A stretch of DNA of 64,000 bases from Streptomyces rhizoryzae (GTDB lineage Bacteria > Actinomycetota > Actinomycetes > Streptomycetales > Streptomycetaceae): NCBI RefSeq assembly GCF_023155275.1, contig NZ_JALMUV010000005.1, positions 62,001-126,000 of the forward strand, written 5' to 3'. This document shows positions 17,383 through 24,983 of this stretch, in pieces. Numbering within the stretch: the stretch's first letter is position 1; each line of letters starts with the position of its first letter. The position numbers were made by a program, and so were the translations under genes. The notes beneath the pieces were generated by a model, which saw only the letters and a list, made by a program, of their open reading frames with translations, was not told the origin of the DNA and ran no database searches.

Positions 17383-17994
17383 ATGCCGATCACACCTGCC
17401 AACGGACAGACCGCCGGGACCTCGGCGGCGGGCACGCCGGACGGCGCCGCCGAGCCGATCATGCTGGAGCTGGTCGACGAGGACGGCACGACGATCGGCA
17501 CCGCGGAGAAGCTCTCCGCCCACCAGCCCCCCGGCCGGCTGCACCGGGCCTTCTCGGTCTTCCTCTTCGACGAGAAGGGCCGGCTGCTGCTCCAGCAGCG
17601 GGCGCTGTCGAAGTACCACTCCCCCGGTGTGTGGTCCAACACCTGCTGCGGCCACCCGTACCCGGGCGAGACGCCGTTCGCGGCGGCGGCCCGGCGGACC
17701 GCGGAGGAGCTGGGCGTCGCCCCGGCGCTGCTGGCCGAGGCGGGGACGGTGCGCTACAACCACCCGGATCCGGCCTCCGGCCTGGTGGAGCAGGAGTACA
17801 ACCACCTGTTCGTCGGGCTGGTGCGGGCCGAGCCCGCGCCGGACGCCGAGGAGATCGCCGAGATCGCGTTCGTCACGCCGGAGGAGCTGGCCGAGCGGCA
17901 CGGCCGGGCGCCGTTCTCCGCGTGGTTCATGACGGTGCTGGACGCGGCGCGGCCGGCGGTGCGGGAGCTCACCGGGCAGGCGGCGGGCTGGTAG
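17383..17994 (+). CDS. idi: Isopentenyl-diphosphate delta-isomerase, type I (Nudix)
   Basis: A 203-residue cytosolic isomerase interconverting IPP and DMAPP, the starter unit for the prenyl chain used by the hopanoid genes. The catalytic Cys is C89 in NTCCGHP and the catalytic Glu is E138 in VEQEYNHLF; the histidine metal ligands in RLHRAF and GHP are also visible, together with the Nudix helix TAEELG. I prefer the ATG at 17383 because AAGGA then has proper spacing; an ATG two codons upstream (17377) is possible. The gene end overlaps the convergent RsbW-like gene by 26 bp. Confidence 0.95.
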   Translation: MPITPANGQTAGTSAAGTPDGAAEPIMLELVDEDGTTIGTAEKLSAHQPPGRLHRAFSVFLFDEKGRLLLQQRALSKYHSPGVWSNTCCGHPYPGETPFAAAARRTAEELGVAPALLAEAGTVRYNHPDPASGLVEQEYNHLFVGLVRAEPAPDAEEIAEIAFVTPEELAERHGRAPFSAWFMTVLDAARPAVRELTGQAAGW

Positions 17995-18466
17995 CGAGCG
18001 GGGCCAGCGGCAGCTCGGCCCAGATGGCCTTGCCGCCGCCCGCGGTGTGCTCCACCCCGCACTTCCCGCCCGCCTCCGCGGTGAGCACCTTCACCAGCCA
18101 CAGGCCGCGTCCGCCGACGTCCCCTTCGTCCGCCTCCAGGGCCTTGGGGCGGTAGGGGTGGTCGTCCTCGACGGCGATCCGCAGCCAGCCGGCGCCGAGA
18201 CCGAGCTGGACGGCGATGTGCGGGGAGAGCAGCGCGGCGTGCCGGACGGCGTTGGTGACCAGCTCCGAGACGATCAGCAGCAGGGTGTCCAGGGTGCCGG
18301 CGGTGACCGGGGCGCGCTGCTCGGCGAGCAGGTCCCGGACCGCGTGGCGCGCCTGCGGCACCGACGCCTCCAGTGCCGGGGCGGTGAACCGCCAGACACC
18401 TTCGTGCGCGAGCGGGGAGGTCAGCTCGTCGGGGGATTCTGCGGGGGGTCCGGAAGGCATCCTCAC
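17969..18466 (-). CDS. RsbW-like anti-sigma-factor-type ATP-binding protein
   Basis: A 165-residue GHKL ATPase of the RsbW/SpoIIAB-like group that Streptomyces has in many copies. The N box is ELVTNAVRHA, and the G boxes are VEDDHPYRP and GGRGLWLVKVL. No receiver or PP2C domain is attached. Such proteins usually bind anti-anti-sigma factors or sigma-B-type sigma factors. No cognate sigma or STAS gene lies nearby, so this is an orphan. The start is GTG at 18466, with an ATG at 18460 as alternative. Confidence 0.8.
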   Translation of the reverse strand: MRMPSGPPAESPDELTSPLAHEGVWRFTAPALEASVPQARHAVRDLLAEQRAPVTAGTLDTLLLIVSELVTNAVRHAALLSPHIAVQLGLGAGWLRIAVEDDHPYRPKALEADEGDVGGRGLWLVKVLTAEAGGKCGVEHTAGGGKAIWAELPLAPLATSPPPAR

Positions 18467-18671
18467 ACCACGAGTGTTGAGAATCCGCCGGTCCGTCCCG
18501 GGCTCCTGAACGCAAGTCAGCGCCTATCGACGCCTTTTGCCCGTTTCTGTCGGTATTGATCAGTCGCGCGGCGCATTCTGTCGGCCTTCTTTCGCCTTTC
18601 GACGGTGGCGGCCGGGGGTAGGCGCCGGCGCACCACCGCTACCGCCCCGCGCGGGGTATGGATCAAGCCAC

Positions 18672-19253
18672 TCAGCGGCGCTCGACCATGCCGACCACCT
18701 GCCGCCCGCCGATCCCCATGGCGAGCAGGCCGAGCCCGTCGAAGAGCAGCGCCAGCGAGAAGAAGCAGCCGATCACGTACAGGCTGCTGTGCGGCCAGTT
18801 GGCCAGCACCGCGATGCCCAGCAGGAGGCCGATCACCCCCTGGAGCAGCGTCCAGCCGAACTGCGGTCCGCGCACCACCACCGCGCCCACCAGGCGGAAC
18901 AGCCCGCCGGCCAGGAACAGCAGGGCGGCGAACATGGTCAGCGCGGCGGCCGACGCCTCGGGCCGGCGGAGCACCACCACACCGGCCGCGATGTTCAGCG
19001 CCGCGACGACCACCGCGAGCCAGAAGAAGTTCGAGCCCCGGGACTGGACGGCGTGCGCCAGCCCCACCACGCCGCCGATCAAAAGCAGCCAGCCGAAGAG
19101 CAGCATCGTGGTGAGCGTGGCCGCGGCCACGTAGATCAGGCCGACGATCCCGGCCAGGACGAGGACGGCGCCGAGCACCGCCAGCAGACCGAAGCTGCGC
19201 CCCAGCCGGGCCGCCGTGGGGCCGCGCCCGGAAGACCTGGATCCGCGGACCAT
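18672..19253 (-). CDS. HdeD-family membrane protein
   Basis: A 193-residue protein with about six closely spaced hydrophobic segments and the repeating GWLLLIGGVVGLAHAV / LFLAGGLFRLVGAVV pattern of HdeD (DUF308) proteins, which are linked to acid or envelope stress in other bacteria. The ATG at 19253 has GAGGAGGCGGCG directly upstream, a strong site; an upstream GTG frame is not needed. It is isolated: 205 bp to the RsbW-like gene and about 90 bp to the tRNA terminator. Its biochemical role is unknown. Confidence 0.85.
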   Translation of the reverse strand: MVRGSRSSGRGPTAARLGRSFGLLAVLGAVLVLAGIVGLIYVAAATLTTMLLFGWLLLIGGVVGLAHAVQSRGSNFFWLAVVVAALNIAAGVVVLRRPEASAAALTMFAALLFLAGGLFRLVGAVVVRGPQFGWTLLQGVIGLLLGIAVLANWPHSSLYVIGCFFSLALLFDGLGLLAMGIGGRQVVGMVERR

Positions 19254-19345
19254 CGCCGCCTCCTCGATCGTGACCGTTTTTCCCGGTATACCCCGGATCG
19301 CGGGAGCGGGCAGGGCGGAGGCGGGCACCCGCGGTGCGCAGACGG

Positions 19346-19379
19346 CAGCAGGCCCGGTGCGGATGCACCGGGCCTGCTG
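19346..19379 (-). terminator. Terminator after the initiator tRNA gene
   Basis: CAGCAGGCCCGGTGC (19346-19360) and GCACCGGGCCTGCTG (19365-19379) form a perfect 15-bp stem with a 4-base loop. It begins 12 bases after the tRNA 3' end on the minus strand, so it most likely ends that transcript. Confidence 0.8.
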
Positions 19380-19390
19380 TTCCTTCGAAT

Positions 19391-19464
19391 AGCGGGGACA
19401 GGATTTGAACCTGCGACCTCTGGGTTATGAGCCCAGCGAGCTACCGAGCTGCTCCACCCCGCGT
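19391..19464 (-). tRNA. tRNA-fMet (initiator), anticodon CAT
   Basis: A 74-base cloverleaf with a CGCGGGG acceptor arm, D-arm GAGC/GCTC, anticodon stem CTGGG/CCCAG around CTCATAA and T-arm GCAGG TTCAAAT CCTGT. The unpaired first base (C1 against U72) and the three consecutive G-C pairs in the anticodon stem identify the initiator rather than an elongator Met or tRNA-Ile. CCA is not encoded. Discriminator base is A. Confidence 0.95.
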
Positions 19465-19540
19465 CGGCTCGGATTACCTTACGGGGTCGGTGCCCCGGAG
19501 ACAAATCGAAAACCGGGCGCGGTCCGGGGCGGGCCGGCGG

Positions 19541-21193
19541 TCAGACCGCGCGGTCGGTGATCCGGCCGGCGGCCACCTCGATCCGGCGGGTGGTGTGCAC
19601 CGCCGACAGCATCCGGCGGTCGTGGGTGACCAGCAGCAGGGTGCCCGGGTACGAGGCGAGCGCGGACTCCAGCTGTTCGATGGCGGGCAGGTCGAGGTGG
19701 TTGGTCGGCTCGTCGAGGACGAGGAGGTTGACCCCGCGGCCCTGGAGGAGGGCCAGCGCGGCGCGGGTGCGCTCCCCCGGCGAGAGGGTGCGCGCCGGGC
19801 GCAGCACATGGGCCGCCTTGAGGCCGAACTTGGCGAGCAGGGTGCGGACGTCGGCGGGCGCCAGGTCCGGGACCGCGGCCCGGAAGGCGTCCATCAGCGA
19901 GGTGCCGCCGTCGCCCGCGAAGAGCAGGCCGCGGGCCTGGTCGATCTCGCCGACCACCACGCCCGGGCCGAGGGCGGCGGCGCCGGAGTCCAGCGGCAGC
20001 CGGCCCAGGAGGGCGGCGAGCAGCGTGGACTTCCCGGAACCGTTGGGTCCGGTGATGGCGACCCGGTCCGCCCAGTCGATCTGGAGGTCGACCGGGCCGA
20101 AGCGGAAGTCGCCGCGGCGGACCTCGGCCCGCCGGAGGGTGGCCACCACCGCGCCGGCCCGGGGCGCCGCGGCGATCTCCATCCGCAGCTCCCACTCCTT
20201 GCGGGGCTCCTCGACGACCTCCAGCCGCTCGATCATCCGCTGGGTCTGCTTGGCCTTGGCGGCCTGCTTCTCGGTGGCCTCGACGCGGCCCTTGCGGGCG
20301 ATCTTGTCGTTGTCGGGGGCCTTGCGGCGGGCGTTGCGGACGCCCTTCTCCATCCAGTTGCGCTGGGTGTGCGCCCGGGTCTCCAGGGCGGCCTTGGTGT
20401 CGGCGTACTCCTCGTAACGTTCGCGGGCGTGCCGGCGGGCCCGCTCGCGCTCCTCCAGATACGCGGTGTAGCCGCCGCCGTAGGTGTTGACCTGCTGCTG
20501 GGCGAGGTCGAGTTCGAGGACGCGGGTGACCGTGCGGGCCAGGAACTCGCGGTCGTGGCTGACCAGGACGGTGCCGGCGCGCAGGCCGGTGACGAAGGTC
20601 TCCAGCCGCTCCAGGCCGTCCAGGTCGAGGTCGTTGGTGGGCTCGTCGAGGAGGAAGACGTCGTAGCGGGAGAGCAGCAGGGAGGCGAGCGAGGCGCGGG
20701 CGGCCTGGCCACCGGAGAGGGTGGTCATCGGCTGGTCGAGGCTGACCGCGAGGCCCAGCTGGGCGGCGGTCTCCTCGGCGCGTTCGTCGAGGTCGGCGGC
20801 GCCCAGGGCGAGCCAGCGCTCCAGGGCGGTGGCGTAGGCGTCGTCGGCGCCGGGGCGGCCTTCGGCCAGCGCCTCGGTGGTGGTGTCCAGGGCGCGCTGG
20901 GCGGCGGCCACGCCGGTGCGGCGGGCCAGGAAGGCGCGCACGGACTCGCCGCTGCGGCGGTCGGGCTCCTGCGGGAGGTGGCCGACGGTGGCGGTGGGCG
21001 GGCTGAGCGCGAGGCCGCCCTGCTCCGGAGGCGTCAGGCCCGCCAGGATGCGCAGCAGGGTGGACTTGCCGGCGCCGTTGGCACCGACGAGGCCGATCAC
21101 GTCGCCGGGGGCGACGACCAGATCGAGACCGGAGAACAGGACGCGCTCGCCGTGGCCGGCGGCGAGGTCTTTGGCGACGAGTGTGGCTGACAT
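19541..21193 (-). CDS. ABC-F family ATPase (ribosome-associated, possible antibiotic protection)
   Basis: A 550-residue soluble protein with two ABC domains and no membrane segments. Walker A motifs are at 37-45 (GANGAGKST) and 382-390 (GPNGSGKST), and the ABC signatures are LSGGQAARA and LSPGERTRA. The basic, helical linker between domains (about 245-335, rich in Arg, Lys and Glu) corresponds to the ABC-F interdomain arm that reaches into the ribosome E site. Both Walker B regions end in DEPTN. It may be a translation factor or a resistance protein; the linker is too divergent to decide by eye. It stands alone, with the crotonase gene divergent. Confidence 0.9.
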   Translation of the reverse strand: MSATLVAKDLAAGHGERVLFSGLDLVVAPGDVIGLVGANGAGKSTLLRILAGLTPPEQGGLALSPPTATVGHLPQEPDRRSGESVRAFLARRTGVAAAQRALDTTTEALAEGRPGADDAYATALERWLALGAADLDERAEETAAQLGLAVSLDQPMTTLSGGQAARASLASLLLSRYDVFLLDEPTNDLDLDGLERLETFVTGLRAGTVLVSHDREFLARTVTRVLELDLAQQQVNTYGGGYTAYLEERERARRHARERYEEYADTKAALETRAHTQRNWMEKGVRNARRKAPDNDKIARKGRVEATEKQAAKAKQTQRMIERLEVVEEPRKEWELRMEIAAAPRAGAVVATLRRAEVRRGDFRFGPVDLQIDWADRVAITGPNGSGKSTLLAALLGRLPLDSGAAALGPGVVVGEIDQARGLLFAGDGGTSLMDAFRAAVPDLAPADVRTLLAKFGLKAAHVLRPARTLSPGERTRAALALLQGRGVNLLVLDEPTNHLDLPAIEQLESALASYPGTLLLVTHDRRMLSAVHTTRRIEVAAGRITDRAV

Positions 21194-21235
21194 CAGGCCG
21201 CCGATCGTATCCGGCCCGGCGCGGCGCGGTCGCTC

Positions 21236-21241
21236 TAATAT
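21236..21241 (+). promoter_or_regulatory. -10 box TAATAT of a probably leaderless promoter
   Basis: TAATAT is a near-consensus -10 hexamer in very GC-rich DNA, with 6 bases to the ATG at 21248. Transcription would start at or next to the start codon, and no ribosome site is visible. No good -35 hexamer is seen. Confidence 0.6.
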
Positions 21242-21247
21242 CCGGGC

Positions 21248-22018
21248 ATGGAACCGGGTCTGAGGACGCAGGTCGGCGGCGGCACCGCGACCGTCACGAT
21301 CAGCAATACGGGCAAGCGCAACGCGATGACCGTGGCGATGTGGCGGGAGCTGCCGCCGCTGCTGGCGCGGCTGGCGGCGGACCGCGCGGTGCGGGCGCTG
21401 GTGCTGACCGGCGAGGGCGGGACGTTCTGCGCGGGGGCGGACATCGGGTCGCTGCGGGACGCCGCGGGCGATTCGCCGGGGCTGGCGGTGGCGGCCGAGG
21501 AGGCGCTGGCGGCCTTCCCCCGGCCGACGGTGGCGGCGATACGGGGCTACTGCGTGGGCGGCGGGGCGCAGTTGGCGGCCGCCTGCGATCTGCGGTTCGC
21601 CGAGGAGGGCGCGCTGTTCGGGGTGACGCCGGCCAAGCTGGGGGTGGCGTACCCGGCGTCGGCGACCCGGCGGCTGGTCCGGCTGGTGGGGCTGCCGGCC
21701 GCCAAGTACCTGCTGTTCTCGGGGGAGTTGATCGACTGCGCGCGGGCGCTGCGGACCGGGTTGGTGGACGAGGTGGTGGACGCGGGCGGGCTGGACAAGC
21801 GGATCGCGGAGTTCACCGCGATCCTGGCGAGCCGGTCGCTGCTGACCCAGACCGCGGCCAAGGAGCTGGCCAACGGGACGTGGGACGTGCCCCCCGAGGA
21901 GGCGGAGGCGCGCGGGGCGTACTGGGCGGCGCGGGCGCGGGAGAGCGGGGAGACGGCGGAGGGCGCGGCGGCCTTCCTGGAGCGGCGGGCGCCGCGGTTC
22001 CGGTGGCCCGAGGGCTGA
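21248..22018 (+). CDS. Crotonase-fold (enoyl-CoA hydratase/isomerase-like) protein lacking catalytic glutamates
   Basis: A 256-residue crotonase superfamily protein with the CoA-binding AGADIGSL region and the oxyanion GGG at 104-106. In hydratases, the first catalytic Glu follows the GGG (GGGxEL) and the second lies in PExxLG. Here they are Gln108 (GGGAQL) and Ala129 (TPAKLG). Ordinary water addition is therefore unlikely; isomerase, hydrolase or another CoA chemistry is possible. It is monocistronic and probably leaderless. The name enoyl-CoA hydratase should be treated as family membership only. Confidence 0.85.
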   Translation: MEPGLRTQVGGGTATVTISNTGKRNAMTVAMWRELPPLLARLAADRAVRALVLTGEGGTFCAGADIGSLRDAAGDSPGLAVAAEEALAAFPRPTVAAIRGYCVGGGAQLAAACDLRFAEEGALFGVTPAKLGVAYPASATRRLVRLVGLPAAKYLLFSGELIDCARALRTGLVDEVVDAGGLDKRIAEFTAILASRSLLTQTAAKELANGTWDVPPEEAEARGAYWAARARESGETAEGAAAFLERRAPRFRWPEG

Positions 22019-22049
22019 GCCGCGGCCGCCCGCCCGCGCCGCCGGTTCC

Positions 22050-22721
22050 TCACGCGCCGCCGGCGCCCCCGTCCCGCCACCGCTTGCCGGCCAGGATGAG
22101 GCCGCCGTGCTCCCGCAGGGCGGTGACGACGGCGGCCGGCGCCTTGTCCGGGGCGCCGGCGTCGTAGGGCGGCTGCGGGTCGTACTCGATGCCGAGCTGG
22201 ATGGTCTGCGCGGTGAAGTCCCCGTCGATCCGGCCGGCCAGGGTGAGGCCCATGTCGATGCCGGCGGAGACCCCGGCGGCGGTGACGTACTTGCCGTCGA
22301 AGACCACCCGCTGCCCCGTCGGTTCGGCGCCGAAGGCGGGGAGCTGGTCCAGCGCGAGCCAGTGGGAGGTGGCCCGGCGGCCCCGCAGGAGGCCGGCGGC
22401 GGCGAGGAGGAGCGAGCCGGTGCAGACCGAGGTGGTCCAGGTGGTGCCGGCGTCCACGGTCCGGATCCAGTCGTGCAGCGGGCCGTCCGCCATGAGCGCG
22501 GCCTGCCCGGGGCCGCCGGGGACGACGAGGACGTCCGGCGCGGTGACGTCGCTCAGCGCGGCCTCCGCGACGAGGTGGAGGGAGCCCTTGTCGCTGCGGT
22601 GGACGCCGGGGCGTTCGGCGACGAAGACCACCTCGGCGTCCGGGACGAGGCCGAGGGTCTCGTACGGGCCGACGGCGTCCAGAGCGGTGAAGCGGTCGTA
22701 GAGGAGGATGGCGATCTGCAT
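22050..22721 (-). CDS. DJ-1/PfpI-family protein (isonitrile hydratase-like)
   Basis: A 223-residue class I glutamine amidotransferase-like protein. The nucleophile elbow is SVCTGSLLL with Cys100, and the acidic partner lies in ALDAVGPYE (Asp15, Glu21). This arrangement matches isonitrile hydratase (InhA)-like members better than protease or glyoxalase members. The ATG at 22721 has GAGG five bases upstream. It lies 111 bp after an AraC-type regulator that has the same fold in its sensor domain, so the regulator may control it or be its paralogue. Confidence 0.85.
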   Translation of the reverse strand: MQIAILLYDRFTALDAVGPYETLGLVPDAEVVFVAERPGVHRSDKGSLHLVAEAALSDVTAPDVLVVPGGPGQAALMADGPLHDWIRTVDAGTTWTTSVCTGSLLLAAAGLLRGRRATSHWLALDQLPAFGAEPTGQRVVFDGKYVTAAGVSAGIDMGLTLAGRIDGDFTAQTIQLGIEYDPQPPYDAGAPDKAPAAVVTALREHGGLILAGKRWRDGGAGGA

Positions 22722-22762
22722 GGGGGCCTCGTTCCGTGCGGGGTGTTCCGTGCGGGGTTCCT

Positions 22763-22804
22763 GGTGGGGCGTGCCCGGTGGGGCTTGCCCGGTGGGGCGT
22801 GCCC
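22763..22804. repeat. Three tandem 14-bp repeats
   Basis: GGTGGGGCGTGCCC is repeated three times head to tail (22763-22776, 22777-22790, 22791-22804), the middle copy with one change (G to T). A partial GGTGCGG follows. The array fills the gap between the regulator and the DJ-1 gene and includes no ribosome site. Confidence 0.85.
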
Positions 22805-22831
22805 GGTGCGGTGCGGCAGGGCGGGCGGTGG

Positions 22832-23794
22832 TCAGGGCGGTGGGGCGGGGCGGAAGCGGCGGCGGTACTCGGCCGGGGAGGCGCCGAGGGTCCGGACGAA
22901 GGCCCGGCGCATCGCCTCGGGCGTGCCGTAGCCGCAGTGCCGGGAGATCCGCTCGATGCCGTCGGCGGTGTCCTCCAGGCTCCGCCGGGCCGCCTCCAGG
23001 CGGACCCGGTCGACGTAGCGCCCGGGGGTCATCCCGGTCTCGTCGCGGAAGGCGCGGGCGAAGTGCCGCGGGGAGAGCCCGGCGCGGGCGGCGAGCGCCT
23101 CGACGCAGAGGTCCGCGCCCGGGTTCTCGCTGATCCACTGCTGGACGTCGCGCAGCGGGCGGCGTTCGGCGGTCTGCGCGGCGAGCTGGGCGCTGAACTG
23201 GGTCTGGTTGCCCGGGCGGCGGAGGAAGACGACCAGGAGGCGGGCGACGCGCAGTGCGACGTCCCGGCCGAGGTCCTCCTCCACCAGGGCCAGCGCCAGG
23301 TCGATGCCGGCGGTGACACCGGCGGAGGTGGCCACGTCGCCGTCCCGGACGTAGATCGGCTCCGGTTCGACGCGGACGGCGGGGTGGCGCGCGGCGAGCG
23401 TGGCGCACAGGCTCCAGTGGGTGGTGGCGCGGCGGCCGTCCAGCAGGCCGGCCGCGGCCAGCAGGAAGGCGCCGCTGCACACCGAGACCTGGCGGCGGGC
23501 GCGCGGGGCGTGCCCGCGCAGCCAGTCGACGATCCGCGGGTCGGGGGTGCGGGTGCCCTCGCCGCCGGGGACGAGGAGGGTGTGCGGCGGTGCGGTGACC
23601 GCGCCGAGCGCGAGGTCGGGGACGAGGGTGAGGCCGCTGGTGGTGCGGACCGGGGCGCCGTCCGGGCTGGCGGTGCGGATGCGGTAGGCGCCGGGGGCGC
23701 TCCCGCCGGCGCCGGTGAACACCTCGACCGGGCCGGTCACATCGAGGCTCTGCACGCCGTCGAAGAGGACGACCAGCACATCGCGCGGTTCCAT
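22832..23794 (-). CDS. GlxA-type AraC-family regulator with DJ-1-like sensor domain
   Basis: A 320-residue transcription factor. Residues 1-195 form a DJ-1/PfpI-like domain with Cys106 in SVCSGAFLLAAAG, and residues about 215-315 form two AraC helix-turn-helices (LAARAGLSPRHFARAF and ISRHCGYGTPEAMRRAF). The conserved Cys suggests the sensor fold is intact, but whether it is catalytic is unknown. I prefer the ATG at 23794 (AGGA eight bases upstream) over one three codons earlier. The likely target is the DJ-1 gene 111 bp downstream on the same strand. Confidence 0.9.
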   Translation of the reverse strand: MEPRDVLVVLFDGVQSLDVTGPVEVFTGAGGSAPGAYRIRTASPDGAPVRTTSGLTLVPDLALGAVTAPPHTLLVPGGEGTRTPDPRIVDWLRGHAPRARRQVSVCSGAFLLAAAGLLDGRRATTHWSLCATLAARHPAVRVEPEPIYVRDGDVATSAGVTAGIDLALALVEEDLGRDVALRVARLLVVFLRRPGNQTQFSAQLAAQTAERRPLRDVQQWISENPGADLCVEALAARAGLSPRHFARAFRDETGMTPGRYVDRVRLEAARRSLEDTADGIERISRHCGYGTPEAMRRAFVRTLGASPAEYRRRFRPAPPP

Positions 23795-23967
23795 GCCGTC
23801 CATCCTGATCACCGGGCGCGAGGGCGGCAATGACGGAAAACCCACCTTTCCTGCCACGCCGGGACCGCCGGCCGGCGGCGGGCGCCCGGCAGGCCGCCGC
23901 GGGAGCCGCCGCAGCCCTCGGCCGGACCGCCGGCGACGCCATACCAACGGGTCGGTAACCTGCTCGC

Positions 23968-24840
23968 ATGACGTCTTCCAGCGCACTGCCCGACAAGGCC
24001 GGCCGGCACTGCCAACAGGTGCTCAACCCCTTCCACTCGGCGCACTACTTCGCCCCCGAACTCCCCGCGGAGATGGCCGCGTTGGGCGTCCAGGACAGCC
24101 GCGCCGGCTACTTCGCCGCGCGCAGCGCGCCGATGGGCGCGGTGGGCCCGGGCACGGTCGCCGCGACCTTCTACTCCTTCAGGTACGAACTGGTCGCCCG
24201 CCACGTCCCGCAGGTCTGGACGGTGACCACACCGCAGGCCGTCCTGGAGGCCCGGCTGCGCGCGGTGGACGCCACGCTGCGCCGCCTGCTCGGCGAGGAG
24301 GCGCTGGCCGCACCGGAGATGGCCGAGGCCGCCGAGCTGGCGCTGCGCGCCGCCGAGGGCTGCGTCCGGCACTTCCGGCCGCTGTACGCCGCGCACGCCG
24401 ATCTGCCGGTGCCCGACGCCCCGCACCTGGCCTACTGGCACGCCGCCTCCCTGCTGCGCGAGCACCGCGGTGACGGCCACCTCGCGGCCCTGGTGGACGC
24501 CGAGCTGGACCCGGTGGAGGCGCTGGTGACGCACACCGCCACCGGGCGCGGGATGAGCTACCGGGGCCTGCTGGCGACCCGCGGCTGGTCGCCGGAGGAG
24601 CTGACGGCGGCCCAGGAGCGGCTGCGCGGGCGCGGACTGCTGGACGCCGCGAACGAGCTGACCCCGGCCGGGAAGCAGTTGCGCGAGGACCTGGAGGCGG
24701 CCACCGACCGGCTGGACCGGGCGCCCTACGCGCACCTGGGGGCGGCCGGGGTGGCCCGGCTGACCGAGCTGGCCGCCGGGTTCACCACCCGCCTCATGGC
24801 GGCCGGGGCGTTCCCCGCCGAGCTGTTCGGCAAGGAGTAG
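23968..24840 (+). CDS. SCO6745-family (SalK-like) protein
   Basis: A 290-residue protein of a family common in actinomycetes and known by the S. coelicolor locus name SCO6745. It is divergent from the GlxA-type regulator, with 173 bp between the two starts. The N-terminus CQQVLNPFHSAHYFAPE is typical; the C-terminal third (about 190-285) looks like a winged helix, with YRGLLATRGWSPEELTAA. The function is not established. It has no membrane segment or signal peptide. Confidence 0.8.
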   Translation: MTSSSALPDKAGRHCQQVLNPFHSAHYFAPELPAEMAALGVQDSRAGYFAARSAPMGAVGPGTVAATFYSFRYELVARHVPQVWTVTTPQAVLEARLRAVDATLRRLLGEEALAAPEMAEAAELALRAAEGCVRHFRPLYAAHADLPVPDAPHLAYWHAASLLREHRGDGHLAALVDAELDPVEALVTHTATGRGMSYRGLLATRGWSPEELTAAQERLRGRGLLDAANELTPAGKQLREDLEAATDRLDRAPYAHLGAAGVARLTELAAGFTTRLMAAGAFPAELFGKE

Positions 24841-24983
24841 CCGGCCGCGCGGCGGCGGGGGCGGCGGGGTGCGGGTGCGTCCTCTCACACCGCGCCGCTC
24901 CGGCCGGGCGGTGCGACACCGCGGGGGGCCACCCGGCACAATGCAGGCTCAAGGCAAGTCGCTGGAAGGCGGGCAGGATCAAC

